DNA of 64,000 nt, taken from the NCBI GenBank assembly GCA_016714785.1, contig JADKCC010000015.1, forward strand, positions 1 to 64,000, given 5' to 3'. Positions 26,343 through 36,640 of this stretch are shown here, piece after piece; position 1 is the first letter of the stretch, and every line of letters begins with the position of its first letter. Under the pieces are notes generated by a model, which saw only the letters and a program-made list of their open reading frames with translations, did not search any database and was not told the origin of the DNA. The position numbers were made by a program, and so were the translations under genes. This DNA comes from Saprospiraceae bacterium (GTDB lineage: Bacteria > Bacteroidota > Bacteroidia > Chitinophagales > Saprospiraceae).

Positions 26343-28202
26343 ATGAGTAGCAAAATTGTATTAAGCATTTTTATAGTATGGTCGTTTTGGATTTTGGGCA
26401 ATGCACAACCAGAAAGATGGCAACAAGCTGTAAAGTATAAGATGGATATTGATTTTAACATCAAGAAGCATCAAGCAAAAGGGAACCAAATTCTAGCATA
26501 TACAAATAATAGCCCAGATACATTGAAAAAAGTATTTTACCACCTTTATTTTAATGCTTTCCAGCCCAATAGTATGATGGATGTTCGATCGCGAACCATC
26601 ACTGACCCTGATAAGAGAGTAGGTAACAGAATAGCAAGCCTTAAGAAAAGTGAACAGGGATTTCAAATGATCGAATCCCTAAAGATGAATGGTAAGCCAA
26701 TAGAATATAAAGTAGTAGGAACAATATTGGAAGTGAAACTGTCAGAACCCATTTTGCCCCATTCCACTGTAACTTTTGAGATGGATTTTTTGGCACAAGT
26801 ACCGCTCCAAATAAGGAGGTCTGGTCGTTTCAGTAGCGAAGGTATCGAATACTCTATGGCACAATGGTATCCCAAAATGTGCAACTATGATTATCAAGGC
26901 TGGCATGCCAATCCTTATGTAGCTAGAGAGTTTTATGGTATATGGGGAGATTTTGATGTGAAAATCACTATGCCTTCTGAATATAAAGTAGGAGCCACTG
27001 GAATACTTCAAAACAAAGATGAAATAGGTTATGGTTATGCACCGAAAGAGCCAGAAGCCAGACCTGAAAAACTTACTTGGCATTTTAAAGCTGAAAATGT
27101 ACATGACTTTGTTTGGGCTGCTGACCCTGATTATATCCAAAAAGTACACACCATGGCAGATGGCACTATTTTAAGATGTTTTTACCAGCCAGGAGAAAAG
27201 ACTACTGATAATTGGGAACGATTACCAATCATCATGGAAGAAGCTTTCAACTTCATCAATAAAAAATATGGGCAATATCCATTCAAAGAGTATGCCTTCA
27301 TACAAGGTGGTGACGGTGGTATGGAATATCCGATGGCGACTCTCATCACTGGTGAACGTAATTTAATAAGTTTAGTAGGTGTGTCTGTTCATGAACTCAT
27401 GCACTCTTGGTTTCAAATGGTATTGGGGTCTAACGAAGCACTTTATCATTGGATGGACGAAGGATTTACATCTTATGCTAGTAATGAAGTAATGAATCAT
27501 CTCAAGGCAAAAAAGCTCCTTCCTGGCGAAGTAGAAGATAACCCACATCTAGGCTCTGTACGTGGATATACCAATTTCGCATTGAGTGGCAAGGAAGAAG
27601 CATTAATTACCCACGCGGACCACTTTTTGACCAATACTGCCTATGGTGTTGCATCTTATACCAAAGGTGAAGTATTGCTCGAGCAACTTAGGTATATTAT
27701 GGGCGAAAAAGCCTTTGATAAAGGTATGCTTGATTATTTTAAAACATGGAAATTTAAACATCCTAATACCAATGACTTCTTTAGAGTTATGGAAAAAGCA
27801 AGTGATCTTGAATTGGATTGGTTTGAGGAGTATTTTGTACATACTACCCATACCATAGATTATGCGCTTGAAGATATGAAAGGGAAGTCGTTGATTGTGA
27901 GACGAAAAGGCAATATGCCAATGCCACTAGATATCACCGTAAAAACCAAAAATGGTCAAACAATCAATTTCTATATACCCCTAGAAATGATGCGTGGGGA
28001 GAAAATAGCTGATCGATTCTTTAATAATTTTAAAGTAATGAAAGATTGGCCTTGGACGCATCCTACCTATACATTAGACATTGGAATATCCTTCAAAGAT
28101 ATCATAGATGTTAAAATAGATATATCTGGAAGGCTGGCGGATACGGACAAGTCTAATGATACTTACCCAAGACTTGCTCTATTAGAAGCACCAACAGAAT
28201 AA
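26343..28202 (+). CDS. M1 family metallopeptidase, secreted
   Basis: A signal peptide (to about residue 22) precedes the M1 N-terminal beta domain and the thermolysin-like catalytic domain. Zinc and catalytic residues are H350-E351-LM-H354 with E373 in MDEGF, and the exopeptidase motif is GGMEYP, a variant of GAMEN that occurs in Bacteroidota. At 619 residues it lacks the long C-terminal helical domain of aminopeptidase N. It likely trims peptides in the periplasm. It is separated by 35 bp from the acyltransferase gene and may share its transcript. Confidence 0.92.
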   Translation: MSSKIVLSIFIVWSFWILGNAQPERWQQAVKYKMDIDFNIKKHQAKGNQILAYTNNSPDTLKKVFYHLYFNAFQPNSMMDVRSRTITDPDKRVGNRIASLKKSEQGFQMIESLKMNGKPIEYKVVGTILEVKLSEPILPHSTVTFEMDFLAQVPLQIRRSGRFSSEGIEYSMAQWYPKMCNYDYQGWHANPYVAREFYGIWGDFDVKITMPSEYKVGATGILQNKDEIGYGYAPKEPEARPEKLTWHFKAENVHDFVWAADPDYIQKVHTMADGTILRCFYQPGEKTTDNWERLPIIMEEAFNFINKKYGQYPFKEYAFIQGGDGGMEYPMATLITGERNLISLVGVSVHELMHSWFQMVLGSNEALYHWMDEGFTSYASNEVMNHLKAKKLLPGEVEDNPHLGSVRGYTNFALSGKEEALITHADHFLTNTAYGVASYTKGEVLLEQLRYIMGEKAFDKGMLDYFKTWKFKHPNTNDFFRVMEKASDLELDWFEEYFVHTTHTIDYALEDMKGKSLIVRRKGNMPMPLDITVKTKNGQTINFYIPLEMMRGEKIADRFFNNFKVMKDWPWTHPTYTLDIGISFKDIIDVKIDISGRLADTDKSNDTYPRLALLEAPTE

Positions 28203-28237
28203 GTGGAAAATAAGTATTTAATAAAGATTGCCAAGTA

Positions 28238-29110
28238 TTGAATTTGTTCATTAAATTTATAGTAAGATATTTGCCTTTTATAATACATCTGGTATTGTGG
28301 AAGTTGCGTATATTTATAGAATATGTTTGGAGATATAGATCTAAAGTAATTTTGGACAATCTTAATAATTCTTTCAAAAGCAAAAAATCTTCCTACGAGA
28401 TACATCAAATAAAACACAATTACTATAAAATATTGACCCGATATATAAGAGAAGTGATCTTTAAAACTGGATGGGAAAAAGAAAAAGTGATTCGTTCTGT
28501 ATGTATAAATGATCACACAAAATGGCATACTTTTTTTGCCGAACACAAAGGTGTAATTGTACTTGTATCACACTCAGGCAATTGGGAGTATAATTTGCCA
28601 ATATTGCCGGCATTGGTGCGAAGTAGAGTTATAGCATTTTACAAACCTATTTCCAATGCATACATGGATCGTCTTATGTACAGATTAAGATCAAGTTTCG
28701 GAATGGAAAATTATCCCATAGAACAGACAGCAAGGGTCATGGCTAAACTAAAAGATGAACAATGTATGTTTCTTTTTGTAGGAGACCAATCTCCCTTAAA
28801 CATGAATGGTGTACATTGGAACACTTTTTTAAACCAAGATACTCCTTGGCTAATGGGTGCAGAAAAACTGGCAATAAGATACCAGTTGCCAGTGGCTTAT
28901 CTGGAACAAATACCTGAAGATGGCTCTAACTCCCTGCTCTACACCATCAAATTTCACCTTATCTCACAAGATGCTTCCTCCTCAAAAACTGGAGAGATCA
29001 CTCAGAAATACACTGAGATTCTATCGCAAGAGATAAACCAAAGACCCGAATATTGGCTTTGGTCGCATCGTAGGTGGAAGCGTAGTCATTTGAAACCCAC
29101 AACATCATAA
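28238..29110 (+). CDS. LpxL/HtrB-like lysophospholipid (lipid A) acyltransferase
   Basis: The 290-residue protein has an N-terminal membrane anchor and the HSGNWE motif (HxxxxD/E type) near residue 112, plus a later GDQSPLN segment near residue 188, as in late acyltransferases of lipid A synthesis. The only plausible start is TTG at 28238, since no in-frame ATG exists between the upstream stop and the conserved region. It converges with an OstA-like gene with a 6-bp overlap of the ends; both concern lipopolysaccharide assembly, which may be coincidental. Confidence 0.88.
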   Translation: MNLFIKFIVRYLPFIIHLVLWKLRIFIEYVWRYRSKVILDNLNNSFKSKKSSYEIHQIKHNYYKILTRYIREVIFKTGWEKEKVIRSVCINDHTKWHTFFAEHKGVIVLVSHSGNWEYNLPILPALVRSRVIAFYKPISNAYMDRLMYRLRSSFGMENYPIEQTARVMAKLKDEQCMFLFVGDQSPLNMNGVHWNTFLNQDTPWLMGAEKLAIRYQLPVAYLEQIPEDGSNSLLYTIKFHLISQDASSSKTGEITQKYTEILSQEINQRPEYWLWSHRRWKRSHLKPTTS

Positions 29111-31096
29111 GTCATCTTTTGATAATGGTCTCGCTTCTATATTCCACTTAAAACCCTTAACTTTGATAGCTTCATGGTCTGTGCCTTTCATAGGATACAC
29201 CTTTGATTTGGGTTCTAAATAATTACGTATATCAGTCACTTTATTTTTGTCAAACGTAAAAGTCATGGTGCTTGCCTCCGTAGTATTGACACCAGTGTAC
29301 GCTTTGTCTTTGTCCGTAAGATAATAGACGATTTGTCCATTGCCATTGACATTCATCTTATAAATCTTACTTTCTCTAAAGAAAGCTTCTAAAAATCTAC
29401 CTTGTATTTGATTGAAAAATTTTAAATCAGTACTGTTTAAAATGGTAGCTTGATTTCTCACAGTCAGTCTATCCATCTTCTTTTCTTTCAAAAATATATC
29501 TATTGTATCACCAGCTATCTGTGTACTATCGGACCAGACAAAAGGTAGATTGAATAAAGTAAATACAGAGTCTTTTTTGTTAAAGACCAAAGAATCACTC
29601 ACCGCTTGCATGTCAGACTTGAATATCCGTACATCATTATCACCAATAAAAAAATCCAGCGTATCCATTATCCCTGTGAATACAGTATCTGTCACTATTT
29701 CCTGTAATATAGTATCTAGAATTAAAGATAAAGAATCATTTTCGGAAATTGTATCTTTGATTATTTGTGATTCTGAAAAATCTACAGATACTTTTACCTT
29801 ATTTTTAGCAGATTGTGCCCGTCGAACTGCATTTTTATCAGGAAGTATCAACCTTTCTTTGATGATTCTGAATGATCGCAAGGTATCTGCTTTCAAAAAC
29901 AAAGTATCTCCATCTATTTCAGTGGTAAACATCGGACGAAGCGTGTCATTGGTCGCTTTCATATAATTATCATTGCCATTATAGATCAAATGATCTGCAA
30001 AAATTGCCGTTTTTGCAGATGTATCCCGCCAGATAACATGGCCATCGGCTTTACCATATTTTATTGTTTTGTCATAATCCAAAGTATCCGCTTCTATGAT
30101 TGTTGGTGGATCACTGACTATTGATCGCCCTGAGACTTTAAATTTTTCTGTGATCTTGTCATAAAATATTTGATCACCTTTTACTTCATTTTTATCACCT
30201 TTATAATACGCATCCTTAGTTAATCGGAAATTTTCATTTTTTTTATCATAAAAGATTGTTTTAGCGTAAGCAGTATCTTTTTCTGAAATATATTCAGCAA
30301 GTATTGAATCACCTTTGAGCGTAATATGATCGAGAATGCCATTATAAGTTATAGTATCCCCTTTAGCTTTGGTGTCTCCTTTTTGATACTGAGCATTGCC
30401 TATGAAGTCACCTACTTTATCGTCTAAATCAAACCAACCTTTTTGGCTGTAAATATTACTGCTATCTTGGATAATCCTCACAGCTGATAAGAATTTTGTT
30501 TCCTGTGTGACGGTATTGTATGAAAGTGAGTCACCAACTAATATAAAATCATCACCAGTTGCTTTTACATTTTCATAAAAATAAGCAGTCTTTTCATTCA
30601 ATAAATACCTGCCACGTTTACTGATAAGTGTAGATGTTTTGTCAACAAGTTTGGCATTTTGCGTATAATATCCAATTTTATTTTTCACATCATATTTGAG
30701 ATAACTCGTATAAAGTTTCTTGCTGGGCCCATTTTCCAAAATAATATCACCATACAGATATGCCACAAGCGAATCTCCATTATATTTCAAAGAATCTGCA
30801 AAAATTTTAATTGTGTCATTTTGCAAAAGTACTACATTAAAATACATTCTTAGATCTGATCCGCGCAATACTGCAGTATCGCAGTACATAAAGGTACCCG
30901 CATGATATATCTTAACATCCCCATTCAGATATTGCGTTGCAGGGTCAGTGGTAGTATCAAAGATGTGGTTGTTTTCAATATGTATGGAGATTTTCTTACC
31001 TTGCCCTACTAAAATGGACAAACAACTACTTGCAAAAAGAAATAGTAAAACGGTAAGTAAGCCCTGACTGTATATATACCTATATGAAAATCTCAA
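29105..31096 (-). CDS. OstA/LptA-like periplasmic protein
   Basis: A signal sequence (about residues 1-33, ending near VGQG) precedes 630 residues made of many similar beta-strand repeats with the pattern G-D-x-I/L-x-Y-N/D (for example KGDSILAEYISEKDTAYAKT). This is the OstA/LptA beta-jellyroll that carries lipopolysaccharide across the periplasm; the long Bacteroidota form is annotated as OstA-like. A Gram-negative outer membrane is thereby supported. The intergenic region upstream is shared with a divergent sodium symporter. Confidence 0.88.
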   Translation of the reverse strand: MRFSYRYIYSQGLLTVLLFLFASSCLSILVGQGKKISIHIENNHIFDTTTDPATQYLNGDVKIYHAGTFMYCDTAVLRGSDLRMYFNVVLLQNDTIKIFADSLKYNGDSLVAYLYGDIILENGPSKKLYTSYLKYDVKNKIGYYTQNAKLVDKTSTLISKRGRYLLNEKTAYFYENVKATGDDFILVGDSLSYNTVTQETKFLSAVRIIQDSSNIYSQKGWFDLDDKVGDFIGNAQYQKGDTKAKGDTITYNGILDHITLKGDSILAEYISEKDTAYAKTIFYDKKNENFRLTKDAYYKGDKNEVKGDQIFYDKITEKFKVSGRSIVSDPPTIIEADTLDYDKTIKYGKADGHVIWRDTSAKTAIFADHLIYNGNDNYMKATNDTLRPMFTTEIDGDTLFLKADTLRSFRIIKERLILPDKNAVRRAQSAKNKVKVSVDFSESQIIKDTISENDSLSLILDTILQEIVTDTVFTGIMDTLDFFIGDNDVRIFKSDMQAVSDSLVFNKKDSVFTLFNLPFVWSDSTQIAGDTIDIFLKEKKMDRLTVRNQATILNSTDLKFFNQIQGRFLEAFFRESKIYKMNVNGNGQIVYYLTDKDKAYTGVNTTEASTMTFTFDKNKVTDIRNYLEPKSKVYPMKGTDHEAIKVKGFKWNIEARPLSKDDL

Positions 31097-31413
31097 ATTA
31101 TTGTTTTCTACTAAAATATATCAAAATTATTGATTTGAATCTCCTTATGATTAATATAACGCATGGCAGAGATAGATGTTACCTAAATAATGGTAAAAAC
31201 GGCACAAATATAGCTTAAAGTATTAAACCACAAGTGTCATAACAGTGATAATTGGAAAATTAACCATATTGAATAAAGTCAGCATTATACTTTAAATGAA
31301 AGGAATGACTAGCAGTGCAAAAATTATAAACCTTCAAGGTTGATTATGTGAAATGGAATGGCTCCAAACTTTTGATTTAATAAAAAAAAAGTTTACAATT
31401 TTAGAAATAGAAT
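31097..31413. other. Divergent intergenic region
   Basis: This stretch separates the OstA-like gene start from the symporter promoter. It is AT-rich. I see no small gene, hairpin or repeat in it. A short in-frame extension of the symporter (from 31353) is rejected because the promoter lies downstream of it. Confidence 0.4.
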
Positions 31414-31421
31414 TATCTTTG
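31414..31421 (+). promoter_or_regulatory. Putative -7 box of the sodium symporter gene
   Basis: TATCTTTG fits TAnnTTTG exactly. Transcription would start near 31427, so the ATG at 31353 cannot be used and 31443 becomes the start. The -33 region has GTTTA and no full TTTG. Confidence 0.5.
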
Positions 31422-31442
31422 TTTTCACCAAAACAAAATATC

Positions 31443-33218
31443 ATGCATTTACTGACTTTAGACTGGGTTATCATAGGTTTATTTTTTATTCTGACCATGG
31501 TCATAGGTCTGCTAGTAACAAAAAAGGCAGGAAGTAACAGTGCAGAATATTTTTTAGGTGGCAGGAGTATGCCATGGTGGCTTTTGGGTGTGTCTATGGT
31601 TGCCACAACTTTTTCTGCGGATACCCCAAATTTAGTGACTGACATAGTAAGAAATAATGGAGTATCAGGCAACTGGGCTTGGTGGGCATTTCTGCTTACA
31701 GGTATGTTGACTGTTTTTGTATATGCAAAATTATGGCGTCGATCTGGCATTACGACAGACTTAGAGTTTTACGAGTTGCGTTATAGCGGTAGTGAAGCGA
31801 GATTTTTACGAGGCTTTAGAGCTATCTATCTTGGTGTATTTTTCAATGTGATGATCATGGCTACGGTAATGTTGGCTGGCATAAAAATAGGCGGAATTTT
31901 ACTTGGTCTTTCTGCTGTAAAAACTGTACTTATTGTTTCAATAGTTACGGTCATCTATTCATCTTTTGGAGGTTTTAAAGGTGTAATTTATACAGATTTT
32001 TTCCAGTTTACGTTGGCAATGGTAGGTATGGTTTGGGCATGTATTTATATAGTCAATATGCCAGAAATAGGGGGACTTGATGCCCTGCTTTCTAATCCAG
32101 CAGTACAACCTAAATTAAGTTTTTTTCCTGACATGAACAATATGGAGGTTTTGGTACCTCTACTTATAGTACCCATAGCCGTGCAATGGTGGAGTGTATG
32201 GTATCCTGGCGCTGAACCTGGTGGAGGTGGGTATATCGCTCAAAGAATGCTTTCAGCCAAAGATGAAAAAAATGCAGTTATGGCTACATTATTTTTTAAT
32301 GTAGCACATTATGCGCTTCGTCCTTGGCCTTGGATATTGATTGCATTAGCATCTATTGTAGTATTTCCTAATGTAAGTGATATATCAGTAAAATTCCCTA
32401 ATATTGATCCTTCATTTGTCAAAGATGATTTGGCATTTTCTGCCATGCTTTCATACCTTCCTTCTGGACTTTTAGGTTTAGTGATTGCCGCACTGATTGC
32501 TGCGTTAATGTCCACAATAAGCACACATCTCAATTGGGGTAGTTCCTATATAGTCAATGACTTTTACCAGCGATTTTTAAAGCCGGAAGCATCTGAGAAA
32601 GAATTAGTAAAAATTGGACGCTTATCGACAGTTTTACTTATGTTTTTTGCAGCACTTTTTTCGTTAATGTTAAGCAGTGCCTTGGAAGCTTTTGAAATAT
32701 TGTTATCTATTGGAGCTGGTACAGGTCTTCTTTTTATCCTTCGTTGGTTTTGGTGGAGAATAAATGCCGTAAGCGAAATAGTAGCGATGGTATTCTCATT
32801 CATTTTGGCTTTATTTATGAAGTTTGGAGTAGGTGATAGTTTACAAAGCCATGAAAAGCTAGTTATAAGTGTGTTTTTAACTACTATAGCGTGGATACTT
32901 GCTACTTTACTTTCTAAGCCCACTGAAGAAAATGTGTTGATCAATTTTTATAAATTGATTAGACCTCACGGCATGGGATGGAAACCAATTATAAAAGCTG
33001 GAAGTAGTAAAGGTGTAATTGATCATAAAGACACATCTACAGGACGATTATCGACAGAGATCTTGATGATGTTCATTGGATGTATAGGAGTTTATGCTTT
33101 ATTATTTGGCATGGGTTACATTTTATATGGACAAATGACTCATGCGCTTTTGGCAATTTCAGTCGCAGTTTTAACTGCGTTGTTAATGAAAACTCTTTGG
33201 AACAAAATAAGTTGGTAG
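31443..33218 (+). CDS. Sodium:solute symporter family protein
   Basis: With the start at 31443 (MHLLTLDWVIIGLFF) the protein has 591 residues, about 13 membrane helices and the SSS-family segments GGRSMPWWLLGVSMVATTFS near residue 40 and LIAALMSTISTHLNWGSSY near residue 350. The family uses the sodium gradient to take up sugars, amino acids, nucleosides or acids; the substrate is unknown. It precedes a Bax-inhibitor-1-like gene by 81 bp. Confidence 0.92.
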   Translation: MHLLTLDWVIIGLFFILTMVIGLLVTKKAGSNSAEYFLGGRSMPWWLLGVSMVATTFSADTPNLVTDIVRNNGVSGNWAWWAFLLTGMLTVFVYAKLWRRSGITTDLEFYELRYSGSEARFLRGFRAIYLGVFFNVMIMATVMLAGIKIGGILLGLSAVKTVLIVSIVTVIYSSFGGFKGVIYTDFFQFTLAMVGMVWACIYIVNMPEIGGLDALLSNPAVQPKLSFFPDMNNMEVLVPLLIVPIAVQWWSVWYPGAEPGGGGYIAQRMLSAKDEKNAVMATLFFNVAHYALRPWPWILIALASIVVFPNVSDISVKFPNIDPSFVKDDLAFSAMLSYLPSGLLGLVIAALIAALMSTISTHLNWGSSYIVNDFYQRFLKPEASEKELVKIGRLSTVLLMFFAALFSLMLSSALEAFEILLSIGAGTGLLFILRWFWWRINAVSEIVAMVFSFILALFMKFGVGDSLQSHEKLVISVFLTTIAWILATLLSKPTEENVLINFYKLIRPHGMGWKPIIKAGSSKGVIDHKDTSTGRLSTEILMMFIGCIGVYALLFGMGYILYGQMTHALLAISVAVLTALLMKTLWNKISW

Positions 33219-33299
33219 TTAAACCTTATTTACAATTTTTGTATTATATAACAGTGAAATGTTAATTATATTTTTCTTAATCATTTAAAATTAAAAATT

Positions 33300-34040
33300 A
33301 TGTCTTTTTTTGAATCCAAAAACCCAATCCTAAACGAAGAAAAACTTAGGTCTCTCAGTTCATCCCAAGATTATATGAATGATAGGGCAGAAGTTATGAC
33401 CATTTCTGGTGCTATCAACAAAACCTTGATATTGTTCTCAATACTCTTAGTTACGAGTGGGTTAAGCTTTATGATGCCTACTATGTTTTTATTGATTGTA
33501 GGTGTGGTTGGAGGATTGATAGCGGTATTAGTAGCTACTTTCAAACCGCATACATCACCCATTGCTGCACCTGTATATGCAGCTTTTGAAGGTTTAGCGC
33601 TTGGTACGATTTCAGCAATGTACGCAGGGTTGATGGATGGTATTGTAATGCAAGCAGTAGGTCTTACTTTAGGTACATTGATATCTATGTTACTTTTGTA
33701 TAAATCGGGATTGATAACAGTTACACAAAAATTCAGAGCTGGTGTTATGATGGCCACTGGAGCAATATTCTTTGTCTATCTCATAAGTTTTGTGGGTAGT
33801 TTTTTCGGATGGAATATGCCTATGTTACATTCAAATGGTATGTTGGGCATAGGTGTCAGCTTAGCAATTATAGCGGTAGCAGCTATGAATTTATTATTGG
33901 ATTTTGATAATTTTGACAAAGCGGCTGAGTCCAATGCTCCAAAATATATGGAATGGTTTTGTGGGCTTTCGTTGATGGTTACATTGGTATGGTTGTACCT
34001 TGAGTTCCTTAGATTGTTGGCAAAATTAAATAGAGAATAA
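33300..34040 (+). CDS. Bax inhibitor-1/YccA family membrane protein
   Basis: The 246-residue protein has a hydrophilic N-terminus and seven membrane helices, with conserved segments AAPVYAAFEGLALGTISAMY near residue 88 and LDFDNFDKAAESNAPKYMEW near residue 200. It belongs to the BI-1-like group of Gram-negative bacteria, whose members are calcium-leak channels or protease modulators. A strong terminator follows. Confidence 0.93.
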   Translation: MSFFESKNPILNEEKLRSLSSSQDYMNDRAEVMTISGAINKTLILFSILLVTSGLSFMMPTMFLLIVGVVGGLIAVLVATFKPHTSPIAAPVYAAFEGLALGTISAMYAGLMDGIVMQAVGLTLGTLISMLLLYKSGLITVTQKFRAGVMMATGAIFFVYLISFVGSFFGWNMPMLHSNGMLGIGVSLAIIAVAAMNLLLDFDNFDKAAESNAPKYMEWFCGLSLMVTLVWLYLEFLRLLAKLNRE

Positions 34041-34050
34041 TATATTTGAT

Positions 34051-34099
34051 AGATGAAGTTTTGTATTGATCAATCTTTACAAAACTTCATCTAATTTTT
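34051..34099 (+). terminator. Intrinsic terminator with 15-bp perfect stem
   Basis: AGATGAAGTTTTGTA (34051-34065) pairs without mismatch with TACAAAACTTCATCT (34078-34092), with a 12-nt loop and a T-run at 34095-34099. Confidence 0.88.
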
Positions 34100-34118
34100 C
34101 AAAATAATTACACTTTAT

Positions 34119-34469
34119 ATGGTAAATACAAGGATATACAAAATGTCATTTGCTAGTGTTTATCCACATTATGTCACCAAAGCAGAGAGAAAAGGAAAAA
34201 CTTCATCTGATATAAATACTATCATTTATTGGTTGACTGGATACAATGAAGGAGAATTACAATTTCACATTGACAATAAAACAGATTTTGAAACCTTCTT
34301 TGAACTCGCTCCTCGTATCAATCCAAATACTTCAAAAATCACGGGTATTATTTGTGGATATCGTGTCGAAGATATAGATGACCCACTGATGCAAAAAATT
34401 AGATATTTAGACAAACTCATCGACGAGTTGGCAAAAGGAAAAGCAATGGAAAAGATTTTAAGGCAATAA
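34119..34469 (+). CDS. DUF2200 domain-containing protein
   Basis: This 116-residue cytosolic protein matches the DUF2200 family in size and in the segments KMSFASVYPHYVTKAERKG and WLTGYNEGELQ. The family has a solved fold but no assigned role. It lies between two terminator-bounded units. Confidence 0.88.
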   Translation: MVNTRIYKMSFASVYPHYVTKAERKGKTSSDINTIIYWLTGYNEGELQFHIDNKTDFETFFELAPRINPNTSKITGIICGYRVEDIDDPLMQKIRYLDKLIDELAKGKAMEKILRQ

Positions 34470-34486
34470 GTTTAATCAAAACTTTA

Positions 34487-34699
34487 TTATAATCCTTCTT
34501 GCGCTTCTATGATCTCAATTGCTTCTTCTACATCAGATGCGTGCACTTTGATTTCAAACATATTTTCGGTAGGAATCATACTATTAGTCTCGTCAAATCT
34601 GAAGGTTTTTATACCAGCATTATTGAGTGCAGAAAGTACTAACTCTCCTAACACATTGTCGTGATAAGTACGAACGGTAATATAATTATCAGTATTCAT
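34487..34699 (-). CDS. DUF2007 domain-containing protein
   Basis: The 70-residue protein has the fold pattern of the DUF2007 family (putative signal-transducing protein): VRTYHDNVLGELVLSALNNA near the start and FEIKVHASDVEEAIEIIEAQ near the end. It resembles a ferredoxin-like single domain. It converges with the DUF2200 gene with 17 bp between the stops. Confidence 0.83.
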   Translation of the reverse strand: MNTDNYITVRTYHDNVLGELVLSALNNAGIKTFRFDETNSMIPTENMFEIKVHASDVEEAIEIIEAQEGL

Positions 34700-34766
34700 A
34701 ATAATATATATTTGATTAATGGTTTAACAAATTTATAAGGACGATTAGTTCCAATTATTTCAACTA

Positions 34767-34799
34767 TTTGATAAATATTCAAAAAATAACCTAACTTTA
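34767..34799 (+). promoter_or_regulatory. Putative promoter of the gamma-glutamyltransferase gene
   Basis: TTTG (34767-34770), 21 nt spacer, TAACTTTA (34792-34799; one base off TAnnTTTG). The leader would be about 37 nt. The same -7 variant precedes the methylmalonyl-CoA mutase gene. Confidence 0.5.
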
Positions 34800-34842
34800 T
34801 GTCAATTTCACAAATTTCTTGCATCAATAAAATATTATTACA

Positions 34843-36540
34843 ATGTTCAATTATAGACTGATAGTTGTGTTTCTTGTTGCATTTTTATCCTTGGTTTGTT
34901 TAAAAAGTCAAGATAGAGTGACCGGTCAAAATTTTGTGACTCGTTCTGAGGTTATAGCTCAAAATGGGATGGCCGCTACCTCACATCCTTTAGCTACTCA
35001 AGTCGCCATCGATATATTAAAAAAAGGAGGATCAGCCATAGATGCAGCCATCGCTGCCAATGCTTGCCTTGGTCTCATGGAGCCTACGGGTTGTGGCGTA
35101 GGTGGAGATTTATTTGCCATAGTTTGGGATGCAAAAACACAAAAATTACATGGACTTAATGCCAGTGGTCGATCTCCAAAGAGTTTGACAAAAGAAGAAC
35201 TTTTTATGAGAGGTATCAAAAGATTTCCTGCTCATGGTCCATTGCCGGTATCTGTACCAGGCGCTGTAGATGGTTGGGATCAATTACATAAAAAATTTGG
35301 CGTTTTGCCGTGGAAGGATGTATTGCAGCCTGCTATTCAATATGCTGAGAATGGCTTTCCAGTAACAGAGTTAATTGCATATTATTTGTCAGCAAGCTCT
35401 AAAAGCTTATCCAAATTTGAGGGATTTTCAGAAGTGTACATGCCCAATGGCAAAACTCCTGCTAAAGGAGAAATTTTTAAAAATCCTTACCTGGCCAATA
35501 CCTACAGGAAAATTGCTCAAGGAGGTCGAGATGCTTTCTATAAAGGAGACATGGCCAAGACCATAGGTGATTACATGAAGCGCCAAGGCGGTTATTTGTC
35601 TTATGAAGATTTGGCATCGCATAGTAGCGAATGGATTGACCCTGTTTCTACTAATTATCGTGGATATGATGTTTGGGAATTGCCTCCCAATGGCCAAGGT
35701 ATCGCTGCGCTGCAGATTTTAAATATATTGGAGCTCTACGATATTAAAAAAATGGGGTTTGGTTCAGCAGAGTACATTCATCTGTTTACCGAAGCTAAAA
35801 AATTGGCTTTTGAAGATCGTGCTAAATATTATGCAGATTTGCAATTTGCCAAAGTACCCATTCAGGGATTGATTTCTAAGGAGTATGCTCACAAAAGAAA
35901 TCAATTGATCAATGCTGATCGTGCTGCCAAAGCTTATGATCCTGGTGAACTCAAAGCTCCAGAAACCATTTATCTCACTGTTGCTGATAAAGAGGGCAAT
36001 ATGATATCACTGATTCAAAGTAACTATCGCGGTATGGGCAGCGGTATGACGCCAACGGGTTTAGGTTTTGTACTACAAGACCGTGGAGAAATGTTTACGC
36101 TAGAATCAGGACATAATAATGAATATGCTCCAGGAAAACGACCTTTCCACACCATTATCCCATGTTTTATTACTAAAGATGGAAAACCTTGGGTGAGTTT
36201 TGGCGTGATGGGTGGCGCAATGCAACCTCAAGGGCATGCACAAATAGTAGTCAACCTTATTGACTTCGGGATGAATCTGCAGGAAGCGGGTGATGCGCCA
36301 CGAATCCAACATGAAGGTAGCTCAGAGCCTACAGGTGAAAAGATGACCAATGGTGGCGACTTATATTTAGAATCAGGTTTTAAATACGAAGTAATCAGAA
36401 AATTAGTCACAATGGGACACAAAGTTGGGTACAATGTCGGCGGATATGGTGGCTATCAAGCTATCTTGTGGGACGAAAAAAATAAAGTCTATCTAGGTGC
36501 TAGTGAAAGCCGGAAGGACGGACAAGCAGCTGGGTATTGA
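34843..36540 (+). CDS. ggt: Gamma-glutamyltransferase
   Basis: GGT cleaves the gamma-glutamyl bond of glutathione and related peptides and is matured by autocleavage before a threonine. A signal peptide precedes the large-subunit part; the nucleophile is T375 in ETIYLTVADKEGN, followed by the glycine-rich oxyanion region YRGMGSGMTPTGLGF. The 565-residue length is normal. The T-I-Y context and not T-T-H places it in the SlIQSNY subgroup of bacterial GGT-like enzymes, whose substrate may differ from glutathione. The protein is periplasmic. A terminator follows at 36578. Confidence 0.92.
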   Translation: MFNYRLIVVFLVAFLSLVCLKSQDRVTGQNFVTRSEVIAQNGMAATSHPLATQVAIDILKKGGSAIDAAIAANACLGLMEPTGCGVGGDLFAIVWDAKTQKLHGLNASGRSPKSLTKEELFMRGIKRFPAHGPLPVSVPGAVDGWDQLHKKFGVLPWKDVLQPAIQYAENGFPVTELIAYYLSASSKSLSKFEGFSEVYMPNGKTPAKGEIFKNPYLANTYRKIAQGGRDAFYKGDMAKTIGDYMKRQGGYLSYEDLASHSSEWIDPVSTNYRGYDVWELPPNGQGIAALQILNILELYDIKKMGFGSAEYIHLFTEAKKLAFEDRAKYYADLQFAKVPIQGLISKEYAHKRNQLINADRAAKAYDPGELKAPETIYLTVADKEGNMISLIQSNYRGMGSGMTPTGLGFVLQDRGEMFTLESGHNNEYAPGKRPFHTIIPCFITKDGKPWVSFGVMGGAMQPQGHAQIVVNLIDFGMNLQEAGDAPRIQHEGSSEPTGEKMTNGGDLYLESGFKYEVIRKLVTMGHKVGYNVGGYGGYQAILWDEKNKVYLGASESRKDGQAAGY

Positions 36541-36577
36541 TTTTGTTCAATATCTGATCTTGAATAATCTTAACAAT

Positions 36578-36606
36578 ATAAGATGAGTTAATCTTATTTT
36601 TATTAT
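36578..36606 (+). terminator. Intrinsic terminator after ggt
   Basis: ATAAGAT (36578-36584) pairs with ATCTTAT (36591-36597), with a 6-nt loop and a T-rich tail. The stem is short, but the position is right. Confidence 0.65.
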
Positions 36607-36640
36607 TTTTGCATTCTTAACGCCCTATTTAGTTAGGTAA

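Noticed and set aside
31353..31442. Upstream extension of the sodium symporter gene by 30 codons
   Set aside because: A perfect -7 box lies inside it, and the extension is a charged segment atypical for the family.
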